A stretch of 16,701 nt of DNA from Clostridiales bacterium (GTDB lineage Bacteria; Bacillota; Clostridia; Lachnospirales; Lachnospiraceae): contig DXXQ01000103.1 of assembly GCA_019416265.1 (NCBI GenBank), positions 1-16,701 of the forward strand, given 5' to 3'. The notes below the pieces were generated by a model. That model was not told the origin of the DNA. It worked only from the letters and a program-made list of their open reading frames with translations, and made no database searches. The position numbers and the translations under genes were made by a program. Of the stretch, positions 7,426 through 13,592 are shown in pieces. Every line of letters begins with the position of its first letter. The first letter of the stretch is position 1.

Positions 7426-8499
7426 ATGCCAAATTTTGATGATTTTAAGTTAGCGATTGAAGCGATGACGGGCGGTAAAAATACCGTCCTTTTTGATGAC
7501 ATGGAAATGCCGTCTGTTATGGTTCCGTTTCCAAAAATGAAAATTGCAGAAATTATGAGCGGCGGCAGTCAGAATATTCATCCGGCTTTTTCTGTGGGTG
7601 GCGTAGAGAAGGACGTTCTGTATATATCTAAATTCCAGAATATCGTACTGAATGACAGAGCTTACTCCCTTCCTATGCGTGATCCGAAGGTTTATGTTAC
7701 GTTCGATCAGGCATTATCGTTTTGTCGCAATAAAGGAAAAGGCTGGAGTTTGAATCCGTATTCGCTGTGGAGTGCGATTGCTCTCTGGTGCAGAAAAAAT
7801 GGAACTATGCCAAGAGGAAACAATTTCTGGGGTAAAGATTACACATACCAGCATGAAAAAGGTGTTCCCTGTGCATGGGAAAGCAAGGAAGCGGAATCAC
7901 ATCCAGGCGAACCAGTACGTTGCCTTACCGGATCCGGACCAGCCACATGGTATCACAACTGGATGCCAGATGGCATTGCTGATTTGAATGGAAATGTGTG
8001 GGAATGGTGTGCTGGTATGCGTGTAAAGAATGGAGAAATCCAGATTATTCCGTATGCGAACAGTATGCTGGCAGAGACAAACATGGGAGATAAGTCAACG
8101 GAGTGGAAAGCTATCAAGAAGGACGGAACTCTTGTAGAACCTGGAACAGCAGATACATTGAAGTGGGATTGGGTATCAGGAAAGATTCAGCTTACTTCCG
8201 GTGCAGTATCCTACAAGACGGATCAGGGCAATGGTTGTCAGTATAAGGATATGACTCTCAACTCTTCTGTATCGGCAGCACCAGAGATTGCGAAGGCATT
8301 GTTGCTCTATCCGGATGAGCCAGGCGGCGATTATGGTAGCGACTATCATTGGGTAAATACTGTCGGCGAGCGGCTGCCGTTATGCGGGGGCTGGTGGTAC
8401 ACTGGTGCCAGCGCCGGCGTTTTCGTCGTCAATCTGTACTATCCCCGTTCCAACTCCTACTCCAGCGTTGGCTTCCGCTCCGCTTTTGTAGATCTGTAA
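7426..8499 (+). CDS. DGR target: variable protein with FGE/C-type-lectin-like fold
   Basis: This 357-residue protein is the target of the retroelement. The fold is identified by the formylglycine-generating-enzyme-type signature GIADLNGNVWEWCAG (residues 183-197) and by the C-terminal GVGFRS-type ending (SSVGFRSAFVDL), as in other DGR variable proteins of the C-type-lectin class. Residues 316-353 are encoded by the variable repeat. Nine of them differ from the template-encoded residue: W323, Y325, T326, S329, V334, Y338, Y339, Y345 and S347. The first 60 residues may be an attachment domain. Its location after the baseplate and fibre-region genes suggests a receptor-binding protein at the phage tail tip. 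An enzymatic sulfatase-activating role is unlikely, since DGR proteins use this fold as a binding scaffold. The start has a GGAGG site about 8 nt upstream. Confidence 0.92.
   Translation: MPNFDDFKLAIEAMTGGKNTVLFDDMEMPSVMVPFPKMKIAEIMSGGSQNIHPAFSVGGVEKDVLYISKFQNIVLNDRAYSLPMRDPKVYVTFDQALSFCRNKGKGWSLNPYSLWSAIALWCRKNGTMPRGNNFWGKDYTYQHEKGVPCAWESKEAESHPGEPVRCLTGSGPATWYHNWMPDGIADLNGNVWEWCAGMRVKNGEIQIIPYANSMLAETNMGDKSTEWKAIKKDGTLVEPGTADTLKWDWVSGKIQLTSGAVSYKTDQGNGCQYKDMTLNSSVSAAPEIAKALLLYPDEPGGDYGSDYHWVNTVGERLPLCGGWWYTGASAGVFVVNLYYPRSNSYSSVGFRSAFVDL
8369..8484 (+). repeat. DGR variable repeat (VR)
   Basis: This 116-bp segment at the 3' end of the variable-protein gene aligns without gaps to the template repeat 646 bp downstream. 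There are ten mismatches, all at positions where the template has A: 8392 (T), 8398 (T), 8402 (C), 8411 (G), 8425 (G), 8426 (T), 8437 (T), 8440 (T), 8458 (T) and 8465 (G). No C, G or T of the template is changed. All ten alter the encoded amino acid. The match breaks down immediately outside both ends. Confidence 0.96.
8466..8484 (+). other. Candidate IMH (initiation of mutagenic homology)
   Basis: The last 19 bp of VR are identical to the corresponding TR end (9112-9130) and contain no adenine. Downstream of this block VR and TR diverge (TTTGTAGATC versus CTACCTTCGT). In studied DGRs the 3' end of VR carries a GC-rich invariant block where cDNA priming or integration starts. The assignment is by position and by the absence of A. 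Confidence 0.7.
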
Positions 8500-8520
8500 T
8501 CTGCTTTACTGTGTTCTGCC

Positions 8521-8542
8521 CTCTCCCACGATAGTGGGAGAG
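8521..8542 (+). promoter_or_regulatory. DGR target-site hairpin/cruciform downstream of VR
   Basis: CTCTCCCAC (8521-8529), loop GATA and GTGGGAGAG (8534-8542) form a perfect 9-bp stem with a 4-nt loop, 21 bp after the variable-protein stop codon. Stems of 7-10 bp with 4-nt loops just downstream of the VR promote target recognition in the Bordetella phage DGR and are common at phage DGR targets. It could double as a weak terminator, but the sequence after it (AGATATTTTG) is not a convincing T-run. Confidence 0.8.
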
Positions 8543-8554
8543 ATATTTTGATAT

Positions 8555-8582
8555 TTGAAGTAATAACAGAATACGATATAAG
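8555..8582 (+). promoter_or_regulatory. Possible promoter for the avd-TR-RT transcript
   Basis: TTGAAG (8555-8560) and TATAAG (8577-8582) are separated by 16 bp, upstream of avd in the gap after the VR hairpin. The boxes are reasonable but not strong, and the late phage operon could simply read through. It would give the retroelement its own transcription in the lysogen. Confidence 0.35.
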
Positions 8583-8654
8583 ATAACTTATACAGATTAA
8601 AAAGGCTGAAATATGATAATATCGATAAGAAAATGGCATACCGGAGGTTTCCAA

Positions 8655-8993
8655 GTGGAAGATCTTATTATTTTGCAGAAGGCGTTTGAAATGATGGAAT
8701 ATGGATACACAGCGCTTGCACAGTACCCGAAATCAGAAAAATTTGCTCTTGTAGTAGATATAAAACGCTGTATGCACAAAATATTGGAAAAAATAATTGA
8801 GGCTAACAAGAAGTATTACAAAAAGACCACGCTCCAGGAGTTAGATGTGGAAATAATGAAATTAAAAGCTTATTTGCGATTATCGTATAATTTAAAGTTT
8901 CTTCCTTCTAAAAAGTATGAAATCTGGAGCAGCAAGTCTGTTGAGTTAGGACGCATGGTCGGCGGATGGATTAAAAGTACCAAAAAAGATTAG
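8655..8993 (+). CDS. avd: DGR accessory variability determinant (Avd), four-helix bundle
   Basis: This small basic, all-helical protein sits between the target gene and the template repeat, the standard place for Avd. Recognisable features are the N-terminal helix EDLIILQKAFEMMEYGY, PKSEKFALVVDIKRCM, and the C-terminal ELGRMVGGWIKS, a hallmark of the family. Avd forms a pentameric barrel that binds the RT and the TR RNA and is required for template-primed cDNA synthesis in the Bordetella phage DGR. GTG 8655 is chosen (112 residues) because GGAGG at 8643-8647 lies 7 nt upstream. The ATG at 8613 has no ribosome site and would add 14 residues that do not resemble the family. Confidence 0.9.
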   Translation: MEDLIILQKAFEMMEYGYTALAQYPKSEKFALVVDIKRCMHKILEKIIEANKKYYKKTTLQELDVEIMKLKAYLRLSYNLKFLPSKKYEIWSSKSVELGRMVGGWIKSTKKD

Positions 8994-9318
8994 TGTGTTT
9001 TGGGAATAGGATACAGCGGCTGCCGTTATGCGGGGGCAGGTGGAACAATGGTGCCAACGCCGGCGTTTTCAACGTCAATCTGAACAATCCCCGTTCCAAC
9101 TCCAACTCCAACGTTGGCTTCCGCTCCGCTCTACCTTCGTTGGTCAGATGTTGCAAACTCAAGGGTTTGCATCCAGAACAGAAGGGTAAAGGATTCTATT
9201 TCCATGCTGAATAAGCAAAAAAGGAAGGGACCTGATCCGGCCCCGTTGGATGCGGAATGCCGAGAGTAAGACAATCTGAAATTCGCAATGCCTAAAATTT
9301 AAATAATGGAGGGATAGT
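8994..9318 (+). ncRNA. DGR RNA region (TR plus downstream spacer)
   Basis: The interval between avd and RT contains TR at 9015-9130 and a 188-nt non-coding spacer. In the Bordetella DGR the equivalent spacer binds Avd-RT and primes cDNA synthesis. Visible structure here includes a hairpin with a 7-bp stem, TGCAAAC (9152-9158) and GTTTGCA (9165-9171), with a 6-nt loop. The GC-rich part around 9230-9275 probably folds further. Transcript ends cannot be seen. Confidence 0.6.
9015..9130 (+). repeat. DGR template repeat (TR)
   Basis: This 116-bp donor copy of VR contains 23 adenines: 20 in ten AAC/AAT codons, one in an AGG codon, and two at the 5' end. Ten of the 23 are substituted in the current VR. 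AAY codons are ideal for diversification because changes at their first two bases never produce a stop codon. TR is open in the VR frame, but this reflects its use as a template rather than translation. Confidence 0.96.
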
Positions 9319-10428
9319 GTGTCCATAAAAAATATTTATTCAGAAATCTGTTCGTTTGATACATTGCTGCGGGCTGAAAGAAATGTAAGGAATGGAAAAC
9401 GGTATGGTAGGAAAGAGCTAAGCTTCTGGGCGAATCTCGAAGAGAATATATACCGCATTTCCGAATCAATCAAAAGCCTCGATTTTCCTCCGGACTGTTA
9501 CACATCTTTTTATGTATATGAACCCAAATTGAGAAAGATTGTGTCAGCAGATTACACGACCAAGATCATACAAAGGGCAGCTTACGATGTCATAAACCCT
9601 TTGGTGTGCAAGGGGTTTATATCAGATACATATGCGTGTATAAAAGGCAGAGGGCAGTTAAATGCCATGAAGCGCCTTGCGTCATGGGTGGACTATGTTC
9701 ACGAAAGTGGAGATACTTGGTATTATCTGAAGATGGATATCGAAAAATTTTTTTACAGAATAGACCACGAAATCTTAATGAAGATCATACGAAAGAAAAT
9801 AAGTGATAAAAAAGCACTAAGGTTGATGGAACATTATATTTGCGAGGCATCAAGCCCTTTTGGACTTCCGCTTGGAGTCACAAATCCTATGGATATCCCG
9901 GAAGAAGATATGCTATGGGACGTTGGCATCACAATAGGAGGCGGATTGTCGCATATGTATGGGAATATGTATCTGGATCCTGCGGATCAGTTAGCAAAAA
10001 GAGAGCTTGGAATACAGAAGTATATCAGGCTGATGGACGACTCTGTCATTTTGCATCGGGATAAAGAAAAATTACATCAGTATAAAAAAGAATTTTCCGA
10101 TTTTTTTGGAGATGTATTGCATTTAAGACTTAATGGAAAAACAGCGATACGCCCAATTAATCAAGGAATGGAATTTGTTGGATATCGTATTTGGCCACAT
10201 AAAGTGAGACTTAGAAAATCAACGAGTCTGCGAATGAAACGTCGTCTTAAACGAGTGCAGGATGATTATCGAGATTACAGGCTGTCGTTTGAAAAGGCGA
10301 ATGACACAGTGATGAGTTACGCCGCATTAATGAAACATTGTGATTGCGAAGCCCTTAAAAAGAAAATTTTTGATAATTTTGTCCTTACTCATAATCCGAA
10401 GGAGGTAATAACAAAAAATGGGCGATAG
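9319..10428 (+). CDS. DGR-type reverse transcriptase
   Basis: This 369-residue RT copies the TR RNA into adenine-mutagenised cDNA. Family features in order: the N-terminal RT region (SADYTTKIIQRAAYDVINP, about 76-94; then SDTYACIKGRG), the first catalytic Asp in LKMDIEKFFYRID (D140), a DGR-type motif-4 block IGGGLSH (206-212; the usual form is [ILV]GxxxSQ), the catalytic box IRLMDDSVIL with Asp240 and Asp241, and GMEFVGYRI (283-291). Length is normal for a DGR RT, and no endonuclease or maturase extension is present. The start is GTG 9319 with GGAGGG about 5 nt upstream. The YxDD box is replaced by LMDD, and motif 4 ends in His rather than Gln. Three invariant aspartates remain, so activity is plausible. 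Confidence 0.92.
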   Translation: MSIKNIYSEICSFDTLLRAERNVRNGKRYGRKELSFWANLEENIYRISESIKSLDFPPDCYTSFYVYEPKLRKIVSADYTTKIIQRAAYDVINPLVCKGFISDTYACIKGRGQLNAMKRLASWVDYVHESGDTWYYLKMDIEKFFYRIDHEILMKIIRKKISDKKALRLMEHYICEASSPFGLPLGVTNPMDIPEEDMLWDVGITIGGGLSHMYGNMYLDPADQLAKRELGIQKYIRLMDDSVILHRDKEKLHQYKKEFSDFFGDVLHLRLNGKTAIRPINQGMEFVGYRIWPHKVRLRKSTSLRMKRRLKRVQDDYRDYRLSFEKANDTVMSYAALMKHCDCEALKKKIFDNFVLTHNPKEVITKNGR

Positions 10429-10636
10429 CAATTTACTTGAGCTGCTGGACATGTATATTGATATGGTCGAAAAGCAGGACGAGGCCATACATCAATTGTC
10501 TGAATTGGTAAAGAAACAGGCTTTTGAAATCGCACATATGAAAAATATTTGCGGATTTGCAGATGAAAAAGCACTAGAACAAATGGAAGGAACTAAACTT
10601 GTTCAAGAAGTTTTAGTAAAATATGGAAAACTTTAA
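10418..10636 (+). CDS. Small helical/coiled-coil protein overlapping the RT gene
   Basis: This 72-residue acidic protein is probably one long coiled coil (LLELLDMYIDMVEKQDEAIHQ through VKKQAFEIAHMKN) followed by a short helical tail (LVQEVLVKYGKL). It was not recognised. It starts 11 nt before the RT stop codon in another frame, with GGAGG near 10400, and the next feature is a strong terminator at 10677. It is therefore the last gene of the DGR transcript. It could be a DGR accessory factor or a phage protein that merely lies there. Nothing in the sequence settles which. Confidence 0.65.
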   Translation: MGDSNLLELLDMYIDMVEKQDEAIHQLSELVKKQAFEIAHMKNICGFADEKALEQMEGTKLVQEVLVKYGKL

Positions 10637-10676
10637 ATATGGAATGAGGAGAAAAAAGACTCATCAGATGTTAGAG

Positions 10677-10706
10677 AAAAGATCGGGAAACCGATCTTTT
10701 TCTTTT
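10677..10706 (+). terminator. Intrinsic terminator after the DGR cassette
   Basis: AAAAGATCGG (10677-10686), loop GAAA and CCGATCTTTT (10691-10700) form a perfect 10-bp stem followed by TCTTTT. The stable tetraloop and T-run fit a rho-independent terminator separating the retroelement from the lysis genes. Confidence 0.88.
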
Positions 10707-10724
10707 GCGGAAAGGAGGGGGAAT

Positions 10725-10799
10725 ATGAATCTAATAAGGGCAAGACCTGTTTTTCTTGTTTACCGGAATACACAGCAAAACCTGACAGGAGAAAAGTGA
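10725..10799 (+). CDS. 24-residue leader-like small ORF
   Basis: The ORF MNLIRARPVFLVYRNTQQNL plus TGEK starts at ATG 10725, preceded by a very strong ribosome site, AAAGGAGGGG (10711-10720). Its TGA overlaps the ATG of the next gene (TGATG at 10797-10801), giving translational coupling. It was not recognised and could be a coupling leader or a small phage protein. The strong site and exact overlap are the support for it. Confidence 0.5.
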   Translation: MNLIRARPVFLVYRNTQQNLTGEK

Positions 10800-11311
10800 T
10801 GATAGAATATTTTTTAGAAGCATTCGGAGACATGAGAGTTGGGTGGGCGGCTGTTGTCATTACGGCAATCATTTTTCTGGCGAAAATATACAAAAAGATC
10901 GAGGAATATTTTTCAAATAAAGCTATTGCGGAAAAAGAAAAAAATGACCGAATACAAGAGGTTATTGATCAGGCGAAGCAGTATCCGGTGTGGCATAAGC
11001 AGAGCATTGAGATACGCGAAAATCTTAATGGTCTAATTGGTGATTTGGACAAAAAGATTGATAAATTGCAGTGCACGTCGGACGAGGGAACGGCCTATAT
11101 GTGGAGATATAGAATTTTACGATTCGATGATGAGATTCGCCATGATGAGAAACATACGAAGGAACATTTTGACCAGATACTTGAGGATATTACTCAATAT
11201 GAAAAATATTGCGCCGCTCATCCAGAGTTTCCAAATAATAAAGCTGTATTTGCAATTAAGAACATAAAAAATGTGTACCAGAGATGTACCGAAGAAGGTA
11301 CTTTTTTGTAA
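10799..11311 (+). CDS. Membrane-anchored coiled-coil phage protein before the holin
   Basis: This 170-residue protein has one predicted membrane segment near the N-terminus (WAAVVITAIIFLAKIY, about residues 16-31), then long charged helices (KKIEEYFSNKAIAEKEKNDRI and LNGLIGDLDKKIDKLQ). The C-terminal half has RYRILRFDDEIRHDEKHTKEHFDQ and ends EEGTFL. The layout resembles the small single-membrane-span accessory proteins found before holins in Firmicutes phages. It may modulate lysis timing, but no family was recognised. ATG 10799 is used because AGGAG lies 7 nt upstream; GTG 10796 would be only 4 nt away. Confidence 0.65.
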   Translation: MIEYFLEAFGDMRVGWAAVVITAIIFLAKIYKKIEEYFSNKAIAEKEKNDRIQEVIDQAKQYPVWHKQSIEIRENLNGLIGDLDKKIDKLQCTSDEGTAYMWRYRILRFDDEIRHDEKHTKEHFDQILEDITQYEKYCAAHPEFPNNKAVFAIKNIKNVYQRCTEEGTFL

Positions 11312-11323
11312 GGAGGAATTTAT

Positions 11324-11674
11324 ATGGAATTATTAGAATTTTTGAAACAGATACCACTGCCTATTTTGATTTTGGTTGTCGCAATCTTGCTTATTGTTAC
11401 GATTGTGATTGCCGTTCAGTATATGAAGGCTAAGGGATTGGATGGAATCAGGGAAGATGTATATCAGCTTATTTTAAAGGCTGAGCATATGTATAATGAG
11501 TCTGGAACTGGAAAACAAAAATTACAATGGGTAATTCAGCAGGCAAGAGGGCTGCTTCCGAAGTGGCTACAGGTTCTTGTACCGGAAAAAGCCCTGGAGA
11601 AACTTATACAGAAATGGTTTGAGGGAGTGAAAGATCTGCTGGACGATGGGAAAGTAAATAATTCACAAAAATAA
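11324..11674 (+). CDS. Phage holin, LLH type
   Basis: This 116-residue protein has a single strong hydrophobic segment (LPILILVVAILLIVTIVIAVQYM, residues 12-34), followed by a basic amphipathic region with AEHMYNESGTGKQKLQWVIQQ and a charged C-terminus. The size and the segment KLQWVIQQARGLLPKWLQ match LLH-family holins, which permeabilise the host membrane and release endolysin at the end of infection. The next gene is the endolysin. AAGGAGG lies about 8 nt before the ATG. Confidence 0.82.
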   Translation: MELLEFLKQIPLPILILVVAILLIVTIVIAVQYMKAKGLDGIREDVYQLILKAEHMYNESGTGKQKLQWVIQQARGLLPKWLQVLVPEKALEKLIQKWFEGVKDLLDDGKVNNSQK

Positions 11675-11680
11675 TGAAGA

Positions 11681-11710
11681 AGCAGTCGGAGAAATCCGAC
11701 TGCTCTTTTT
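11681..11710 (+). terminator. Intrinsic terminator between holin and endolysin
   Basis: AGCAGTCGGA (11681-11690), loop GAAA and TCCGACTGCT (11695-11704) form a 10-bp perfect stem followed by CTTTTT. It lies directly before the endolysin ribosome site GGAGGA (11711-11716), so readthrough at this hairpin would set lysin expression relative to holin. An endolysin-only promoter could not be identified. Confidence 0.82.
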
Positions 11711-11720
11711 GGAGGAAACT

Positions 11721-13487
11721 ATGACAGAGAGAGAATTTATTGACAAGATTGGTTCACTTGCGGCTCAAGACATGAAACAGAGCGGTATTTTGGCATCCAT
11801 TACGGTGGCGCAGGCATGTCTGGAATCGGGATATGGTAGCACAGAACTTGCGGTTAATGCAAATAACCTATTTGGAATGAAATGTTCCCTATCTGGGAAT
11901 ACATGGGACTCTGTGTGGGATGGTGTGAGTAAATATACAAAACAGACACATGAGCAGAAACTGGATGGAACAATATATACCGTTATGGCAGATTTTCGGA
12001 AGTATCCAGATATTCTTGCAAGCATCAAAGATCATTCGTGCTATTTGAACGGAGCCATGAACGGGAATCAAAAAAGGTATGAAGGGCTTTCTGGAGAAAA
12101 GAACTATCGGAAAGCAGCAGAACTAATTAAAGCTGGAGGATACGCAACAGACATTTCTTATGTTGATAAACTCTGCAGTTTAATTGAAAGATGGAATCTT
12201 ACACAGTATGACAAGGAGGATAAAGGTATGAGTAATAGTAGTTTAGTAAATTGTGTAGTAAAAAGTCCTAATCACAGTGGAGCGAGGACGCATTCGATTG
12301 ACCGCATTACACCGCATTGTGTGGTTGGACAATTATCGGCGGAAGGAATTGGATCTTGTTTTCCGGACGGCCGAGAGGCAAGTTGTAACTATGGCATTGG
12401 ATCCGATGGTCGTGTATGTTTGGTGGTAGATGAGGCTAATCGGAGTTGGTGTTCTTCCAGCAATGCAAACGACCAGAGGGCGGTAACAATTGAGTGCGCA
12501 AGCGATATGTCACACCCATATGCTATGACAAATGCAGTGTATGAGAAGTTGATTGCCCTTTGCGTTGACATTTGCCGAAGAAATGGAAAGACAAAGCTAC
12601 TCTGGTTTGGAGATGAGAATACGTCTCTGAATTACGATCCGGAGCCAAATGAGATGGTTCTGACTGTGCATCGTTGGTTTGCAAATAAATCTTGTCCGGG
12701 AGACTGGCTGTATTCTAGACTTGGAGATGTGGCAAATAGGGTAACTGCTCAGCTGAGTGGGAGTACCGGTGGTGGAGGATCAACTGGTGGAGGAAGTGGC
12801 TCCAGCAGCTATAAAACAGGAATGTACAAAGTCAATGTCGGAGACCTTAACATCAGAAAAGGACCAGGCACAAATTATGGAACAAATGGGGTTATTACCG
12901 ACAAGGGAACTTACACAATTACTGAAATCCAGAATGGCTCTTGGGGAAAGCTTAAATCCGGCGCCGGTTGGATTAACGTCAGCACAGCATACTGCTCATA
13001 CGTTGACGCCTCATCAGGTGGAGGAAGTTCTTCTAGCGGCGGTTCTTCTTCTAGCTCTTCTTACAAGACCGGAACGTACAAGGTTAATGTGGAGGAACTC
13101 AATATTCGGAAAGGTCCAGGAACAAATTATGGAATTAATGGATCAATCAAGGACAAAGGTGTCTACACAATTACAGAGGTTAAAAACGGCTCTTGGGGGA
13201 AATTAAAGTCCGGCTCTGGATGGATCAATGTCGATAAAGCATATTGCACCTATAAAGGTGCATCTTCTGGAGGAGGATCTTCATCTGGAACAGGAAACTT
13301 TATGGTACAGGTAAATATTTCAGATCTTTATATCAGAAAAGGACCTGGCACTAATTATGGAACAAACGGCTTTTGCCCAAAAGGCACATATACTATTGTG
13401 GAAACAAAGAATTCCGGTGGACATACATGGGGAAAACTTAAATCCGGTGCTGGTTGGATTGCCCTTGAATATGCAAAACGGGCATAA
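11721..13487 (+). CDS. Modular endolysin: glucosaminidase, amidase, three SH3 repeats
   Basis: This 588-residue lysin degrades host peptidoglycan. Residues 1-165 are a glucosaminidase-type domain (FlgJ/GH73-like) with catalytic-type Glu35 in QACLESGYGS and NNLFGMKC. Residues 175-345 are an amidase_2/PGRP-like N-acetylmuramoyl-L-alanine amidase with zinc ligands visible at His199 (RITPHCVVGQ), His317 (LTVHRWF) and Cys325 (KSCPGDW). After a Gly/Ser linker come three SH3-type wall-binding repeats at about 365-427, 448-510 and 525-588, each with (D/E)LNIRKGPGTNYG or DLYIRKGPGTNYG, joined by Gly/Ser-rich spacers. The start is ATG 11721 with GGAGGA 4 nt upstream; a TTG at 11709 would precede that site. 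It is a fusion of two catalytic units, and an internal ribosome site precedes the second. Confidence 0.9.
   Translation: MTEREFIDKIGSLAAQDMKQSGILASITVAQACLESGYGSTELAVNANNLFGMKCSLSGNTWDSVWDGVSKYTKQTHEQKLDGTIYTVMADFRKYPDILASIKDHSCYLNGAMNGNQKRYEGLSGEKNYRKAAELIKAGGYATDISYVDKLCSLIERWNLTQYDKEDKGMSNSSLVNCVVKSPNHSGARTHSIDRITPHCVVGQLSAEGIGSCFPDGREASCNYGIGSDGRVCLVVDEANRSWCSSSNANDQRAVTIECASDMSHPYAMTNAVYEKLIALCVDICRRNGKTKLLWFGDENTSLNYDPEPNEMVLTVHRWFANKSCPGDWLYSRLGDVANRVTAQLSGSTGGGGSTGGGSGSSSYKTGMYKVNVGDLNIRKGPGTNYGTNGVITDKGTYTITEIQNGSWGKLKSGAGWINVSTAYCSYVDASSGGGSSSSGGSSSSSSYKTGTYKVNVEELNIRKGPGTNYGINGSIKDKGVYTITEVKNGSWGKLKSGSGWINVDKAYCTYKGASSGGGSSSGTGNFMVQVNISDLYIRKGPGTNYGTNGFCPKGTYTIVETKNSGGHTWGKLKSGAGWIALEYAKRA
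12213..12230 (+). promoter_or_regulatory. Internal ribosome site and start codon within the endolysin gene
   Basis: AAGGAGG (12213-12219) lies 8 nt before an in-frame ATG (12228-12230, Met170), exactly at the glucosaminidase-amidase boundary. Initiation there would yield a separate 419-residue amidase-SH3 protein. Dual products from internal starts are known for several Gram-positive phage lysins. The site may also be a remnant of an ancestral separate amidase gene. Confidence 0.65.
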
Positions 13488-13518
13488 TAAATTATACAGT
13501 AAAAAACGCCATAACCTA

Positions 13519-13565
13519 ATTTGATATAATCTATCAAAATCCACTATGAATTACCATATTATGGT
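13519..13565 (+). promoter_or_regulatory. Extended -10 promoter and inverted-repeat operators upstream of an XRE gene
   Basis: TGATATAAT at 13521-13529 is an extended -10 element. It sits inside an inverted repeat TTTGATA/TATCAAA (13519-13525 and 13531-13537). A second palindrome, TACCATA-T-TATGGTA (13551-13565), lies between it and the regulator start. Such symmetry is expected of autoregulated XRE-family operators. The promoter has no clear -35 box. Confidence 0.55.
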
Positions 13566-13592
13566 ATTTTATAGCGGAAGGAGCAATGGCGA

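Noticed and set aside
8993..9214. An open reading frame running through the template repeat
   Set aside because: It is the TR read in the VR frame with no ribosome site. Openness follows from TR homology to the coding VR, so it is not a gene.
12757..13206. 149-codon frame within the SH3 repeats of the lysin
   Set aside because: An alternate frame of Gly/Ser-rich repetitive coding sequence; no ribosome site and no domain.
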